Origin: DAOUKH01 sp034420775
GTDB taxonomy: Bacteria > Chloroflexota > Dehalococcoidia > SHYB01
Direction: 5' to 3'
DNA: 19,398 bases
Assembly (NCBI GenBank): GCA_034420775.1
Contig: DAOUKZ010000053.1
Span: forward strand, 1-19,398
Shown: positions 1 through 6,792 of the stretch, in pieces
Position numbering within the stretch: the stretch's first letter is position 1
How the letters are laid out: every line of letters begins with the position of its first letter
Program-made: the position numbers and the translations under genes
Notes under the pieces: generated by a model
What the model was told of the DNA's origin: nothing
The model's database searches: none
The model's input: the letters and a program-made list of their open reading frames with translations, nothing else

Positions 1-204
1 CAGCTGCTCAAGGGGCGCACGTCGGTCGTCATCGCGCACCGCCTCTCAACCATCCGCAACGCCGACCAGATCGTCGTGCTGGAGGGCGGGCGCATCGTCG
101 AGTCCGGCCCGCACGAGGAGCTGATGGCGCAGGGCGGCGTCTACCACCGCCTCTACACGATGAACTACCAGCTCGAATCCAACGGCGCCGCCCGCGTGGA
201 CTAG
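1..204 (+). CDS. ABC transporter ATP-binding protein, C-terminal end (partial)
   Basis: This is the last 67 codons of a gene that begins outside the window, open in frame 1 to a TAG at 202-204. The translation contains the H-loop stretch VIAHRLSTI followed by ADQIVVLEGGRIVESGPHEEL and a short tail. This is the standard end of the nucleotide-binding domain of type I ABC exporters (fused membrane and ATPase half-transporters such as MsbA or MdlB). The His of the H-loop contacts the ATP gamma-phosphate. The substrate cannot be told from this fragment. It converges with the NYN-domain gene that ends at 224; only 19 bases separate the two stop codons. Confidence 0.93.
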   Translation, partial: QLLKGRTSVVIAHRLSTIRNADQIVVLEGGRIVESGPHEELMAQGGVYHRLYTMNYQLESNGAARVD

Positions 205-223
205 CCGCGGGCGCCCGGGGTTC

Positions 224-862
224 CTACCACCGCTCCGGCTTGGTTATCACGCCCTGCCCATCCTTGACCGACAAGGGAAGTTGGCTGCGCCGCAGATGGC
301 TCTTCCACAGCCGTTTGACGCGCGTCACTGCCTTCTGCAAGTCCTTTGGCGTGTTGGCCTTCCGGTCGGGGTTGACCACGACGATGGGCAGGCACAGCCC
401 ATCCCGAACGTACCGTATCGGAGCTGCGAGGTCGGCATCGTTCGTCACCACGATGGCCTGTTCGTAGACCCCGGTAAAGCCATCGACGAGCAGGCGCGTC
501 GCTAGGTTCACGTCCGACCCCTTCTCCTGAGAGTCGAGCACATCGACGTATGCCGGCAGTCCCGGTACCGGCTTGGCGAGCGGGCGCGTCTTCGTCTGTG
601 CCTGAAATCGGCCGAAGTGCGCCTCGAAGCCCGGAAGCGTCCGCAAGGCTCTGAGATACAAGATCTGTCGTCGCGGTTGATAGGGGTCGCCGGGGCGCGC
701 AGCCAGGAGCGCGGTGAAGTAGCATATCCGATTGATCGTGTCGTTGGGGAAGAGGACCTCGGCCAGCTTGCGCAAGTCCAGCCACTTGAACTCGGTCCCC
801 TTCACGGCACGGTTATACAGATTGAACCCGTCGACGTAGAAGTTGGATATCAACAACGCCAC
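224..862 (-). CDS. NYN domain protein (LabA/DUF88-like, PIN-fold nuclease)
   Basis: This 212-residue protein carries the NYN/PIN-like pattern of spaced acidic residues: YVDGFNLY near residue 10, KGSDVNLA near the middle and VVTNDADL after it. These are expected to bind Mg2+ in an RNase-like active site. Many relatives (LabA, DUF88) are thought to act on RNA; the substrate here is unknown. The longest frame begins with GTG at 860-862, but the Shine-Dalgarno-like AAGGG (863-867) directly abuts that codon. The in-frame TTG at 854-856, six bases further on, is better spaced, so the true start may be two codons later. The gene stands alone, downstream of a methyltransferase and two hairpins. Confidence 0.85.
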   Translation of the reverse strand: MALLISNFYVDGFNLYNRAVKGTEFKWLDLRKLAEVLFPNDTINRICYFTALLAARPGDPYQPRRQILYLRALRTLPGFEAHFGRFQAQTKTRPLAKPVPGLPAYVDVLDSQEKGSDVNLATRLLVDGFTGVYEQAIVVTNDADLAAPIRYVRDGLCLPIVVVNPDRKANTPKDLQKAVTRVKRLWKSHLRRSQLPLSVKDGQGVITKPERW

Positions 863-876
863 CCCTTACAAAGACA

Positions 877-898
877 GAGACCGCCCGGAGGCGGTCTC
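877..898 (-). terminator. Hairpin between methyltransferase and NYN gene, possible terminator
   Basis: A perfect 9-bp stem (GAGACCGCC at 877-885, GGCGGTCTC at 890-898) has a 4-base loop. It lies about 85 bases after the minus-strand methyltransferase stop and 15 bases before the NYN start. On the minus strand it is followed by TGTCTTTG, a poor T-tract, so it is either a weak terminator or a 5' leader hairpin of the NYN gene. A second inverted repeat lies beside it at 901-922. Confidence 0.45.
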
Positions 899-900
899 GA

Positions 901-922
901 CCCTACCGTCGAAGGGGTAGGG
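901..922. repeat. Second small inverted repeat upstream of NYN gene
   Basis: CCCTACC (901-907) and GGTAGGG (916-922) form a 7-bp perfect stem around an 8-base loop, directly next to the 877-898 hairpin. The G-rich run continues after it. It could add to termination of the minus-strand methyltransferase transcript. Confidence 0.35.
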
Positions 923-982
923 GGGGATGGCTTGACTATAGGAGCTTGGCCTTGTCGTGTCAACACCAACGTGTCAGCCACC

Positions 983-2050
983 CTAGGCCCGGTCGGCGAT
1001 GAGCCAGTAGGCGTTGGGCATGCCTTCGGAGACCTCGGGCTTGCCGAATCCGGCGTCGGCGAGCATGCGCTCGTAGTCTTCGCGGCGGCGGCACTCGCCG
1101 CCGGCCGTGCCCATCAGCAGCCCGAGCGAGTACGCCGTCGCGAACCAGCCGCGGCCGTCCATCAGCGGGTCGTCGAGGAGGAAGGCATGGACGGCGACCC
1201 GCCCGTCGTATGCGAGCACGCCGCGCACCCGTCGCAGCAGCTCCGTCGCCCGTCCGACGGAGAACAGGTCGAGCACCATGCTGACGATGGCGAGGTCGTA
1301 GGGGCCGCCGAGCTCGATCTCGAAGGCGTCGCCGGGCAGGTAGACGACGCGGTCCGCGACATCGAGGCGGTCCGCCTCCTTCTTCGCCTCCTCCAGCACC
1401 GCCGCGCCGTCGTTGGCCCACACCTTGGCCTCGGGGTGGGTGCGCGCCATATAGAACCCGTACGAGCCGCCGCCACAGCCGACGTCGAGGACGTGAAGCC
1501 GCTCGCGCTCGCGGGCCCAATCACCGATAACGCCGAGGAGCGACTTGGCCGCGGGGCCGGCGAAGAGCAGACTCGCCCCGGCCTGGAGGACCCACTCGTC
1601 GGTGTCTGAGTTGTCTTCGAGTTCGCCGTCGATGGGGCCGCCGGTGCGAATCCCGTCAGCGAGTCGTCCCAGGCGGTCCCATAGACGGTCGCCGGCGAAG
1701 ATACGCCGGACCCCGCCAACGTAGCCCGGTCTGCCGCTCACGAGGTGGGCCTGCGCCGACGGCGTCAGCCGGTACGTTCCATCCTCGACAATCAGCGTCT
1801 GCAGAGCGACGAGGCCTTCAAGGAGGAGCCGGGTGGCGCGCGGGTCGGTGCCCGCTGCGGCGGCGATGGTAGTGGCGTCGGCTGGGCCTTTGGCCATGTG
1901 GTCGAAGATGCGCAGCTCGAGTCCGGCGCGCAAAACGGCGGTCCGCATGAAGGCGAGCGACATGGCGACGTAGTGCTCGGCGCGCTGCGGCTTGGCGAAG
2001 AGCTCGCGTTGGAGCGCGTCGTCGTTCGCGTCTCTTTCAGGCGGAGGCAT
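983..2050 (-). CDS. SAM-dependent methyltransferase, O-methyltransferase family 2-like
   Basis: This protein of 355 residues starts at the ATG at 2048-2050 (MPPPERDAND). The open frame runs much further upstream, but that part is antisense to the mutase gene. Residues about 25-110 form a helical, winged-helix-like dimerisation domain (AEHYVAMSLAFMRTAVLRAG, then a DPRATRLLLEGL helix). Residues 187-198 carry the SAM-binding motif VLDVGCGGGSYG, followed by an acidic motif (VWANDGAAV) and the DLAIVSMVLDLF strand. This is the architecture of plant- and polyketide-type O-methyltransferases. The acceptor is unknown. It diverges from the mutase gene across 165 bases and its own ribosome binding site is weak. 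Confidence 0.87.
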   Translation of the reverse strand: MPPPERDANDDALQRELFAKPQRAEHYVAMSLAFMRTAVLRAGLELRIFDHMAKGPADATTIAAAAGTDPRATRLLLEGLVALQTLIVEDGTYRLTPSAQAHLVSGRPGYVGGVRRIFAGDRLWDRLGRLADGIRTGGPIDGELEDNSDTDEWVLQAGASLLFAGPAAKSLLGVIGDWARERERLHVLDVGCGGGSYGFYMARTHPEAKVWANDGAAVLEEAKKEADRLDVADRVVYLPGDAFEIELGGPYDLAIVSMVLDLFSVGRATELLRRVRGVLAYDGRVAVHAFLLDDPLMDGRGWFATAYSLGLLMGTAGGECRRREDYERMLADAGFGKPEVSEGMPNAYWLIADRA

Positions 2051-2107
2051 GGCGTCCAGCCTATGAGCGCGCCCCGCGTTCCGCAAGGGCGGTACCCCTC
2101 CGCCCGT

Positions 2108-2136
2108 TTGAACCGTTGGAGGCGATTGGGTAGACT
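2108..2136 (+). promoter_or_regulatory. Putative sigma70-type promoter for the mutase gene
   Basis: TTGAAC at 2108-2113 and TAGACT at 2131-2136 are separated by 17 bases. Each hexamer matches 4 of 6 consensus positions and the spacing is ideal. It lies in the intergenic region about 80 bases before the mutase start. The call rests on pattern only. Confidence 0.4.
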
Positions 2137-2215
2137 GAAGGGCGGCGCCGCAACAGAAGCGCCGAACGCTTCGCGACGCCGGCAGGGCGGCCCGCGCGGC
2201 GTTGGAGGTGGCCCC

Positions 2216-3874
2216 ATGACCACGAGACGGAAGGCCGAGGCCGATTGGCGCGAAAAGACCTACGACCCGGCGGTGAAGCGCTTCGGGGAGCGTAAGGAGT
2301 TCGCGAGCACGTCGGGCTATCCCATCGAGCCGGTCTACGGCCCCGACGGCGAGGCGAACGGCGGCTACGACGAGGACGTCGGCTACCCCGGCCAGTACCC
2401 CTACACGCGTGGCGTCCAGCCGACGATGTACCGCGGCCGGCTGTGGACGATGCGCCAGTACGCCGGCTTCGCCTCCGCCGAGGAGTCGAACCGGCGCTAC
2501 CGCTACCTGCTGGAGCAGGGCCAGACGGGCCTGAGCGTCGCATTCGACCTCCCCACGCAGACCGGCTACGACTCCGACGCCGAGATGGCGCGCGGCGAGG
2601 TGGGCAAGGTCGGCGTCCCCATTTGCAGCCTGGCCGACATGGAGACCCTGTTCGACGAGATCCCTCTGGACAAGGTCACCACGTCGATGACGATCAACGC
2701 GACGGCCCCGATCCTGCTCGCCCTCTATATCGCCGTCGCGAAGAAGCAGGGCGTGCCCGCCGAGAAGCTGGGCGGCACCGTGCAGAACGACATCCTGAAG
2801 GAGTACATCGCGCGGGGCACCTACATCTTCCCGCCGAAGCCCTCGCTGCGACTGATCACCGACGTCTTCAAGTACTGCTCGGAGAGCGTGCCGCAGTGGA
2901 ACACGATCAGCATCAGCGGCTACCACATGAGCGAGGCCGGCGCGACGGCGGCGCAGGAGCTCGCCTTCACCATCGCCAACGGCATCGCCTACGTCGACGC
3001 GGCCCTGGAATCGGGCCTCGACATCGACGCCTTCGCGCCGCGCCTCTCCTTCTTCTTCGTGGCGCAGAAGAACTTCTTCGAGGAGGTCGCCAAGTACCGC
3101 GCCGCGCGCCGGCTCTGGGCACGGCTGATGAAGGAGCGTTACGGGGCGAAGAACCCGCGCTCCTGGCCGCTGCGCTTCCACACCCAGACCGCCGGCGTCA
3201 GCCTGACCGCGCAGCAGGTGGAAAACAACGTCGTGCGCACCACGGTGCAGGCGCTCGCCGCCGTGCTCGGCGGCACGCAGTCGCTGCATACCAACTCGAT
3301 GGACGAGGCGCTGGCCCTGCCCACCGATAAGGCGGTCACCATCGCGCTGCGCACACAGCAGATCCTCGCCGAGGAGTGCGGCGTCGCCGACACCGTCGAC
3401 CCGCTGGCGGGCTCGTACTACGTCGAGCACCTCACCGACACCGTCGAGGAGAAGGCCAACGAATACCTGCAGGCCATTGAGGACATGGGCGGGGCGCTGG
3501 CGGCCATCGACCGCGGCTACATCCAGCGGGAGATCCAGGAATCGGCCTACCAGCACCAGAAGAGCATCGAGGCCGGCGACACCGTCATCGTCGGCGTAAA
3601 CCGCTACGTCACCGAAGACAAGGACACCCGCGACATCCTGCGCATCGACCAGGAAGCGGCGGAGCGGCAGCTCGCCCGGCTCAACCAGGTGCGGTCGCAG
3701 CGCGACCCCGCCGCCGCCGAGGCCGCACTTCAGAAGGTGCGCGCCATGGCCCGGGGCTCGGACAACGCCATGCCGGTGCTCGTCGAGGCCGTCGAGAACT
3801 ACGTGACGCTTGGCGAGATCTGCGACGCCCTGCGCGAAGAGTGGGGCGTCTACCGGGAGGCGATCGTCTTCTAG
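2216..3874 (+). CDS. mcmA1: Methylmalonyl-CoA mutase large (catalytic) subunit, lacking B12 domain
   Basis: This 552-residue protein covers the TIM-barrel, acyl-CoA-binding part of B12-dependent acyl-CoA mutases and stops before any cobalamin-binding domain (no DxHxxG motif). That is the split architecture, in which a separate small subunit binds B12; it is not in this window. RQYAGF holds Tyr82, IARGTYIFPP holds Arg200 and ISGYHMSEAG holds His237. These match Tyr89, Arg207 and His244 of the Propionibacterium enzyme with a constant offset of 7. Isobutyryl-CoA mutases have Phe and Gln at the first two, so methylmalonyl-CoA/succinyl-CoA is the likely substrate pair. The start is the ATG at 2216 with GGAGGT at 2204-2209; the open frame before it is antisense to the methyltransferase. 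A VOC gene follows after 26 bases. Confidence 0.94.
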   Translation: MTTRRKAEADWREKTYDPAVKRFGERKEFASTSGYPIEPVYGPDGEANGGYDEDVGYPGQYPYTRGVQPTMYRGRLWTMRQYAGFASAEESNRRYRYLLEQGQTGLSVAFDLPTQTGYDSDAEMARGEVGKVGVPICSLADMETLFDEIPLDKVTTSMTINATAPILLALYIAVAKKQGVPAEKLGGTVQNDILKEYIARGTYIFPPKPSLRLITDVFKYCSESVPQWNTISISGYHMSEAGATAAQELAFTIANGIAYVDAALESGLDIDAFAPRLSFFFVAQKNFFEEVAKYRAARRLWARLMKERYGAKNPRSWPLRFHTQTAGVSLTAQQVENNVVRTTVQALAAVLGGTQSLHTNSMDEALALPTDKAVTIALRTQQILAEECGVADTVDPLAGSYYVEHLTDTVEEKANEYLQAIEDMGGALAAIDRGYIQREIQESAYQHQKSIEAGDTVIVGVNRYVTEDKDTRDILRIDQEAAERQLARLNQVRSQRDPAAAEAALQKVRAMARGSDNAMPVLVEAVENYVTLGEICDALREEWGVYREAIVF

Positions 3875-3900
3875 CCGCGCCGCCGGAGGAGGAGGCCGCC

Positions 3901-4380
3901 ATGCCGAAACTCTCGTCCCTGGGCCATGTCGGTCTCTACGTCCGCGACCTGGGCCGCATGCGCGACTTCTACACCCGCGTGCTCGGCCTCGAAGTGACGG
4001 ATGAGAGCGTCGAGCGCCGCATGGTCTTCCTCTCCTCGCGGCCCGACGAGGAGCACCACGAGGTGCTGCTGATCGAGCGCCGGGACGACGCCGGCGCGCC
4101 GGGGCCGTCCCTCCTCCAGCAAGTCGCCTTCCACGTCGAGAGCCTCGACGAGTTGCGCCGCTTCAAGCGGACGTTCGAAGACGAGGGCGTCGAAATCACC
4201 CAGACGGTCACCCACGGGAACACGGCGAGCATCTATTTCAAGGACCCCGAGGGCAACGTCCTCGAAGCCTACTACACCGTCGCCCCGACCTGGCCGCAGC
4301 CCCTCTCCGTCCCCATCGACCTCGACGGTGACGACGCGTCGGTGCTCCGCCAAATCGAGGAGGCAAAGCGGGCGGGATAG
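3901..4380 (+). CDS. VOC superfamily protein (glyoxalase/extradiol dioxygenase-like)
   Basis: This is a 159-residue single-domain VOC protein with two beta-alpha-beta-beta-beta halves. The first half opens with LGHVGLYVRDLGRMRDFY (His9) and the second ends with FKDPEGNVLEAYY (Glu122). EEHHEVLLI (His52/His53) lies between. It starts at the ATG at 3901 after GGAGGAGGAGG. Its position behind methylmalonyl-CoA mutase suggests methylmalonyl-CoA epimerase. However, epimerases usually show His-Gln-His-Glu as metal ligands, whereas here the third position is Gln (LLQQVAFHV) and the second His. The sequence reads more like the extradiol dioxygenase/glyoxalase branch, so I leave the reaction open. It is probably co-transcribed with the mutase. 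Confidence 0.85.
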   Translation: MPKLSSLGHVGLYVRDLGRMRDFYTRVLGLEVTDESVERRMVFLSSRPDEEHHEVLLIERRDDAGAPGPSLLQQVAFHVESLDELRRFKRTFEDEGVEITQTVTHGNTASIYFKDPEGNVLEAYYTVAPTWPQPLSVPIDLDGDDASVLRQIEEAKRAG

Positions 4381-4390
4381 CGGGCCCCGT

Positions 4391-4429
4391 CACCCGCACC
4401 CCAACTCTCTCCCAGTGGAAACCCTTGCC
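4391..4429. repeat. Degenerate copy of the GGGAGAGGGTTGGGGTG intergenic repeat
   Basis: The stretch CGCACCCCAACTCTCTCCCA is the inverted form of the module seen in perfect copies at 8100, 10335 and 19314. It is followed by AGTGGAAACCCTTGCC, which resembles the GGAGACCCTTGC tail at 10018-10029. It fills the short gap between the VOC gene and the repeat-protein gene. Confidence 0.5.
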
Positions 4430-4467
4430 GGGCCGAGGTAGCCAACCTCCACAAGGGAGTCAATGCC

Positions 4468-5025
4468 ATGGCAGACTTCACCATCCCCACCGCTAGCATC
4501 ACCATCAAAGGAACCGCTCTGGTCTATGACTCTTCCTCATGGTGGGCCGAACATCTAACGGTGACTTCTGAACCTGAAAGAATAGCCGTAATGCTGAGCA
4601 CCGACGAAAACATCAACCTAGTAGCAGGCGGCCGTAGTGACTTAAGGGCCATACTCAGAGGCGCCGGCAATGGCAACGCCGTGGTCGACGGCGACGGAGA
4701 AGCTATTCGCCAGGGCAGCGGCAATGGCAACGCCGTGGTCGACGGCAACGGAAAAGCCATGCGCCAGGGCAGCGGCAATGGCGACGCGGTAGCCCACGGC
4801 CACGGGCAAGCCATTCGCCAGGGCAGCGGCAATGGCAACGCCGTGGCCCGCGGTCACGGGCAAGCCATCCGCCAGGGCAGCGGCAATGGTAACGCTGTAG
4901 CCCACGGCCACGGGCAAGCTATTCGCCAAGGCAGCGGCGATGGCGACGCGGTAGCCCACGGCCGCGGACAGGCAATCAAGTCTGGTGATGGCATCGGTCG
5001 AGCAATACACTTGTTGAGTAACTAG
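4468..5025 (+). CDS. Protein of unknown function with 18-residue Gly-rich tandem repeats
   Basis: I do not recognise this 185-residue protein. Residues 1-64 are a non-repetitive, Ser/Thr-rich head with beta-strand-like stretches (ITIKGTALVYDSS, LTVTSEPERIAVML). Residues 65-172 are six 18-residue units of the type GSGNGNAVV DGDGEAIRQ, and 173-181 begin a further half. Each unit divides into two nonapeptides of the form xGxGxA(V/I)xx, which suggests a beta-solenoid or beta-roll, like RTX repeats but with Ala where RTX has Asp. No signal peptide or membrane segment is visible. It starts at the ATG at 4468 with AAGGGAG eight bases upstream. The head is less GC-rich than its neighbours, which may hint at transfer or relaxed selection. 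Confidence 0.75.
   Translation: MADFTIPTASITIKGTALVYDSSSWWAEHLTVTSEPERIAVMLSTDENINLVAGGRSDLRAILRGAGNGNAVVDGDGEAIRQGSGNGNAVVDGNGKAMRQGSGNGDAVAHGHGQAIRQGSGNGNAVARGHGQAIRQGSGNGNAVAHGHGQAIRQGSGDGDAVAHGRGQAIKSGDGIGRAIHLLSN
4660..4983 (+). repeat. Six tandem 54-bp repeats coding 18-residue units
   Basis: Six in-frame 54-bp units begin at 4660, 4714, 4768, 4822, 4876 and 4930. Typical features are GGCAGCGGCAATGGCAACGC at the start of a unit and CATTCGCCAG at the end. The units differ mostly at third positions and at the Asp/His/Arg sites. The array is therefore diverged rather than freshly expanded, and coding selection has kept the frame. Confidence 0.9.
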
Positions 5026-5069
5026 GCCAACTCCCTGGCAGAAGACGGAAGGCGGCAAACGGGAGCACC

Positions 5070-6221
5070 ATGCAGTTCACCTACTCCGAGTCCGACCAGC
5101 TTCTCCGCCGGGCCATCCGCGACTTCTCGGTGCGCGAGCTCGAGCCCGGGGCACTGGAGCGCGACGCGGCGGAGTCGTTCGACGCCGCGCTCTACCGCAA
5201 GGTCGGCGACCTCGGGCTCGCCGGACTCGGCATCGACCCCGAGCGCGACGGTGGGGGCGGCGGCCTGCTTCAGACAGCCATCGCCGTCGAGGAACTGGCC
5301 CGCTCCGATCCCAGCATGAGCTTGACCTTGCTCGCCAGCCTCTCGCTCGCCACCATCGGCATCGAACGGTTCGGCACCGACGCTCAGAAGGAGAAGTACG
5401 TCCCGCCCCTTGCGCGGGGCGAGGCCATCGGCGCCTTCTGCCTCACTGAGCCCAACGCGGGCAGCGACGCCGCCGCCGGCAGCACCCACGCCGCGGCCAA
5501 GGACGGCGGCCTTGTCCTCAACGGGGCGAAGACCTACATCACCAACGGCGACGTGGCCGATACGCTCCTCGTCTTCGCCACCGCCCAGCCCGGATCGCGG
5601 GCCAAGGGCGTGGTCAGCGTGATCGTGGAGGCGGGGACGCCGGGCCTCGAAGTCCGCAAGCAGCACGGCAAGCTGGGCATGCGCGCATCCACCACCTCGG
5701 ACGTCTACTTCGACGACGTCTTCGTGCCCGGCGAGAACCTCGTCGCCCCCGCCGGCGACGGCTTCAAGGTCGCCATGCAGATCCTCGACGCCAGCCGTCC
5801 CATCATCGGGGCACAGGCCGTGGGCATCGCCCAGGGCGCCTTCGACCTCGCCTTAAAGCACGTGAACCAGCGGGAGCAGTTCGGCCAGACCATCGCCGGC
5901 TTCCAGGGCGTGCAGTGGATGCTCGCCGACATGGCAACCCAGATCGAAGCGGCCCGCCTGCTGACCTACCAAGCCGCCTCACTCCACGACGACGGCCTGC
6001 CCTTCTCCAAGCAAGCCTCGATGGCGAAGCTCTTCGCCAGCGAGACCGCCACCAAGGTCGCCGACATGGCGCTCCAGCTCCACGGCGGCATCGGCTACTT
6101 CAAGGAGAGCCCCGTCGAGCGCTACTACCGCGACGCCAAGGTTACCGAGATCTACGAGGGCACGTCGCAGATCCAGCGCCTCGTCATCTCCCGCCACGTC
6201 CTCGCCGAAGCCGACCGCTAG
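5070..6221 (+). CDS. Acyl-CoA dehydrogenase
   Basis: This FAD flavoprotein of 383 residues oxidises an acyl-CoA to the 2-enoyl-CoA and passes electrons to ETF. The helical N-domain (YSESDQLLRRAIRDFSVREL) is followed by the beta-domain signature CLTEPNAGSD and the C-terminal helical domain with QLHGGIGYFKESPVERYYRD. The catalytic base is Glu363 in EIYEGTSQIQR, the position used by short-chain and butyryl-CoA dehydrogenases, so a short or branched acyl-CoA is likely. Length is typical. It starts at the ATG at 5070 with GGGAG seven to eight bases before. Chain length cannot be fixed from sequence alone. It fits the acyl-CoA catabolic theme of the mutase upstream. Confidence 0.96.
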   Translation: MQFTYSESDQLLRRAIRDFSVRELEPGALERDAAESFDAALYRKVGDLGLAGLGIDPERDGGGGGLLQTAIAVEELARSDPSMSLTLLASLSLATIGIERFGTDAQKEKYVPPLARGEAIGAFCLTEPNAGSDAAAGSTHAAAKDGGLVLNGAKTYITNGDVADTLLVFATAQPGSRAKGVVSVIVEAGTPGLEVRKQHGKLGMRASTTSDVYFDDVFVPGENLVAPAGDGFKVAMQILDASRPIIGAQAVGIAQGAFDLALKHVNQREQFGQTIAGFQGVQWMLADMATQIEAARLLTYQAASLHDDGLPFSKQASMAKLFASETATKVADMALQLHGGIGYFKESPVERYYRDAKVTEIYEGTSQIQRLVISRHVLAEADR

Positions 6222-6254
6222 CTGCAGGGGCTACTTTGATACCATGACTACCGG

Positions 6255-6440
6255 ATGGAAACCAACCGGCAACAGGTTGTCAGACGGCTGGAGCGAGAGG
6301 GCTGGCGGTTGCGCCGCCACGGCAGAGGGCACGACATCTTCAGCCATCCCGACCGCACGGTCAGCATCCAGATTCCACGTCACAGGGATTTGGCGATTGG
6401 CACGGCCAGAGCCATAGCCCGACGAGCCGGTTGGATTTAG
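6255..6440 (+). CDS. hicA: HicA-type mRNA interferase toxin
   Basis: This 61-residue protein has a dsRBD-like fold typical of HicA/YcfA. It shows the opening QQVVRRLEREGWRLRRHGRGH, a His at residue 26 in GRGHDIFSHPD that corresponds to the catalytic His, and the IPRHRDLAIGTARAIARRAG end. HicA cleaves translated mRNA when freed from HicB. The ATG at 6255 is the only possible start, since an in-frame TGA lies a few codons upstream; there is no clear ribosome binding site. It begins 33 bases after the acyl-CoA dehydrogenase and is followed by hicB. Confidence 0.9.
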   Translation: METNRQQVVRRLEREGWRLRRHGRGHDIFSHPDRTVSIQIPRHRDLAIGTARAIARRAGWI

Positions 6441-6446
6441 GATGGG

Positions 6447-6465
6447 CGGAGTCTCCTCGACTCTG
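6447..6465 (+). promoter_or_regulatory. Small hairpin abutting the hicB ribosome binding site
   Basis: CGGAGTC (6447-6453) can pair with GACTCTG (6459-6465), giving 7 bp with one G-U pair and a 5-base loop in the 36-base hicA-hicB gap. Its last base is the first G of the hicB Shine-Dalgarno. It could tune hicB translation; this is inferred from sequence only. Confidence 0.3.
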
Positions 6466-6476
6466 GAGGTGAAGGC

Positions 6477-6731
6477 ATGAAACGCTATCCGGGTCTCGTG
6501 GAATACGACGCGAAGGTGGGCGCCTACGGGGTGGTCTTCCCAGACCTTCCGGGCTGTTGCGCGATGGGGGAGACGTTGGAGGAACTCTACGAAAACGCGG
6601 AGGAGGCCCTGCGAGACTTCGTCGAGGTCATGATCGAGGATGGCCTGGACGTTCCCGAACCAGGTCCATTCCACTGCCTTATCAGCGTCCCGCTAGCGAA
6701 TCGTGATGCTGTGGAACCTGCCGCCTTATAG
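6477..6731 (+). CDS. hicB: HicB-type antitoxin
   Basis: This 84-residue protein has the partial RNase H-like HicB fold: YDAKVGAYGVVFPDLPGCCAMGE, then ENAEEALRDFVEVMIEDGLDVPEP. It neutralises HicA. There is no room for the C-terminal ribbon-helix-helix or HTH domain found in longer HicB proteins, so DNA binding and autoregulation may be weak or absent. The start at 6477 has an excellent GGAGGT at 6465-6470, better than that of hicA, as expected for an antitoxin made in excess. Confidence 0.9.
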   Translation: MKRYPGLVEYDAKVGAYGVVFPDLPGCCAMGETLEELYENAEEALRDFVEVMIEDGLDVPEPGPFHCLISVPLANRDAVEPAAL

Positions 6732-6792
6732 GCGGCGACCGTACGGCCACGTTTCCTGTCGATCCGCTATGCGTGGCCCCTGACTACTCCCC

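Noticed and set aside
2051..3556. Upstream extension of the minus-strand methyltransferase frame.
   Set aside because: It runs antisense through the mutase gene and has low-complexity translation. The methyltransferase domain begins after the ATG at 2048-2050.
4660..4983. Possible CRISPR array.
   Set aside because: The repeats are directly tandem 54-bp coding units without spacers.
4642..5058. A minus-strand open frame of 138 codons across the 54-bp repeats, with its own 18-residue hydrophobic repeats (AVGYRVAIAAALANSLP type).
   Set aside because: It is the mirror of the plus-strand repeats: any repeat that keeps one frame open tends to keep the opposite one open. The plus frame has a good ribosome binding site and a coherent non-repetitive head; the minus frame has neither.
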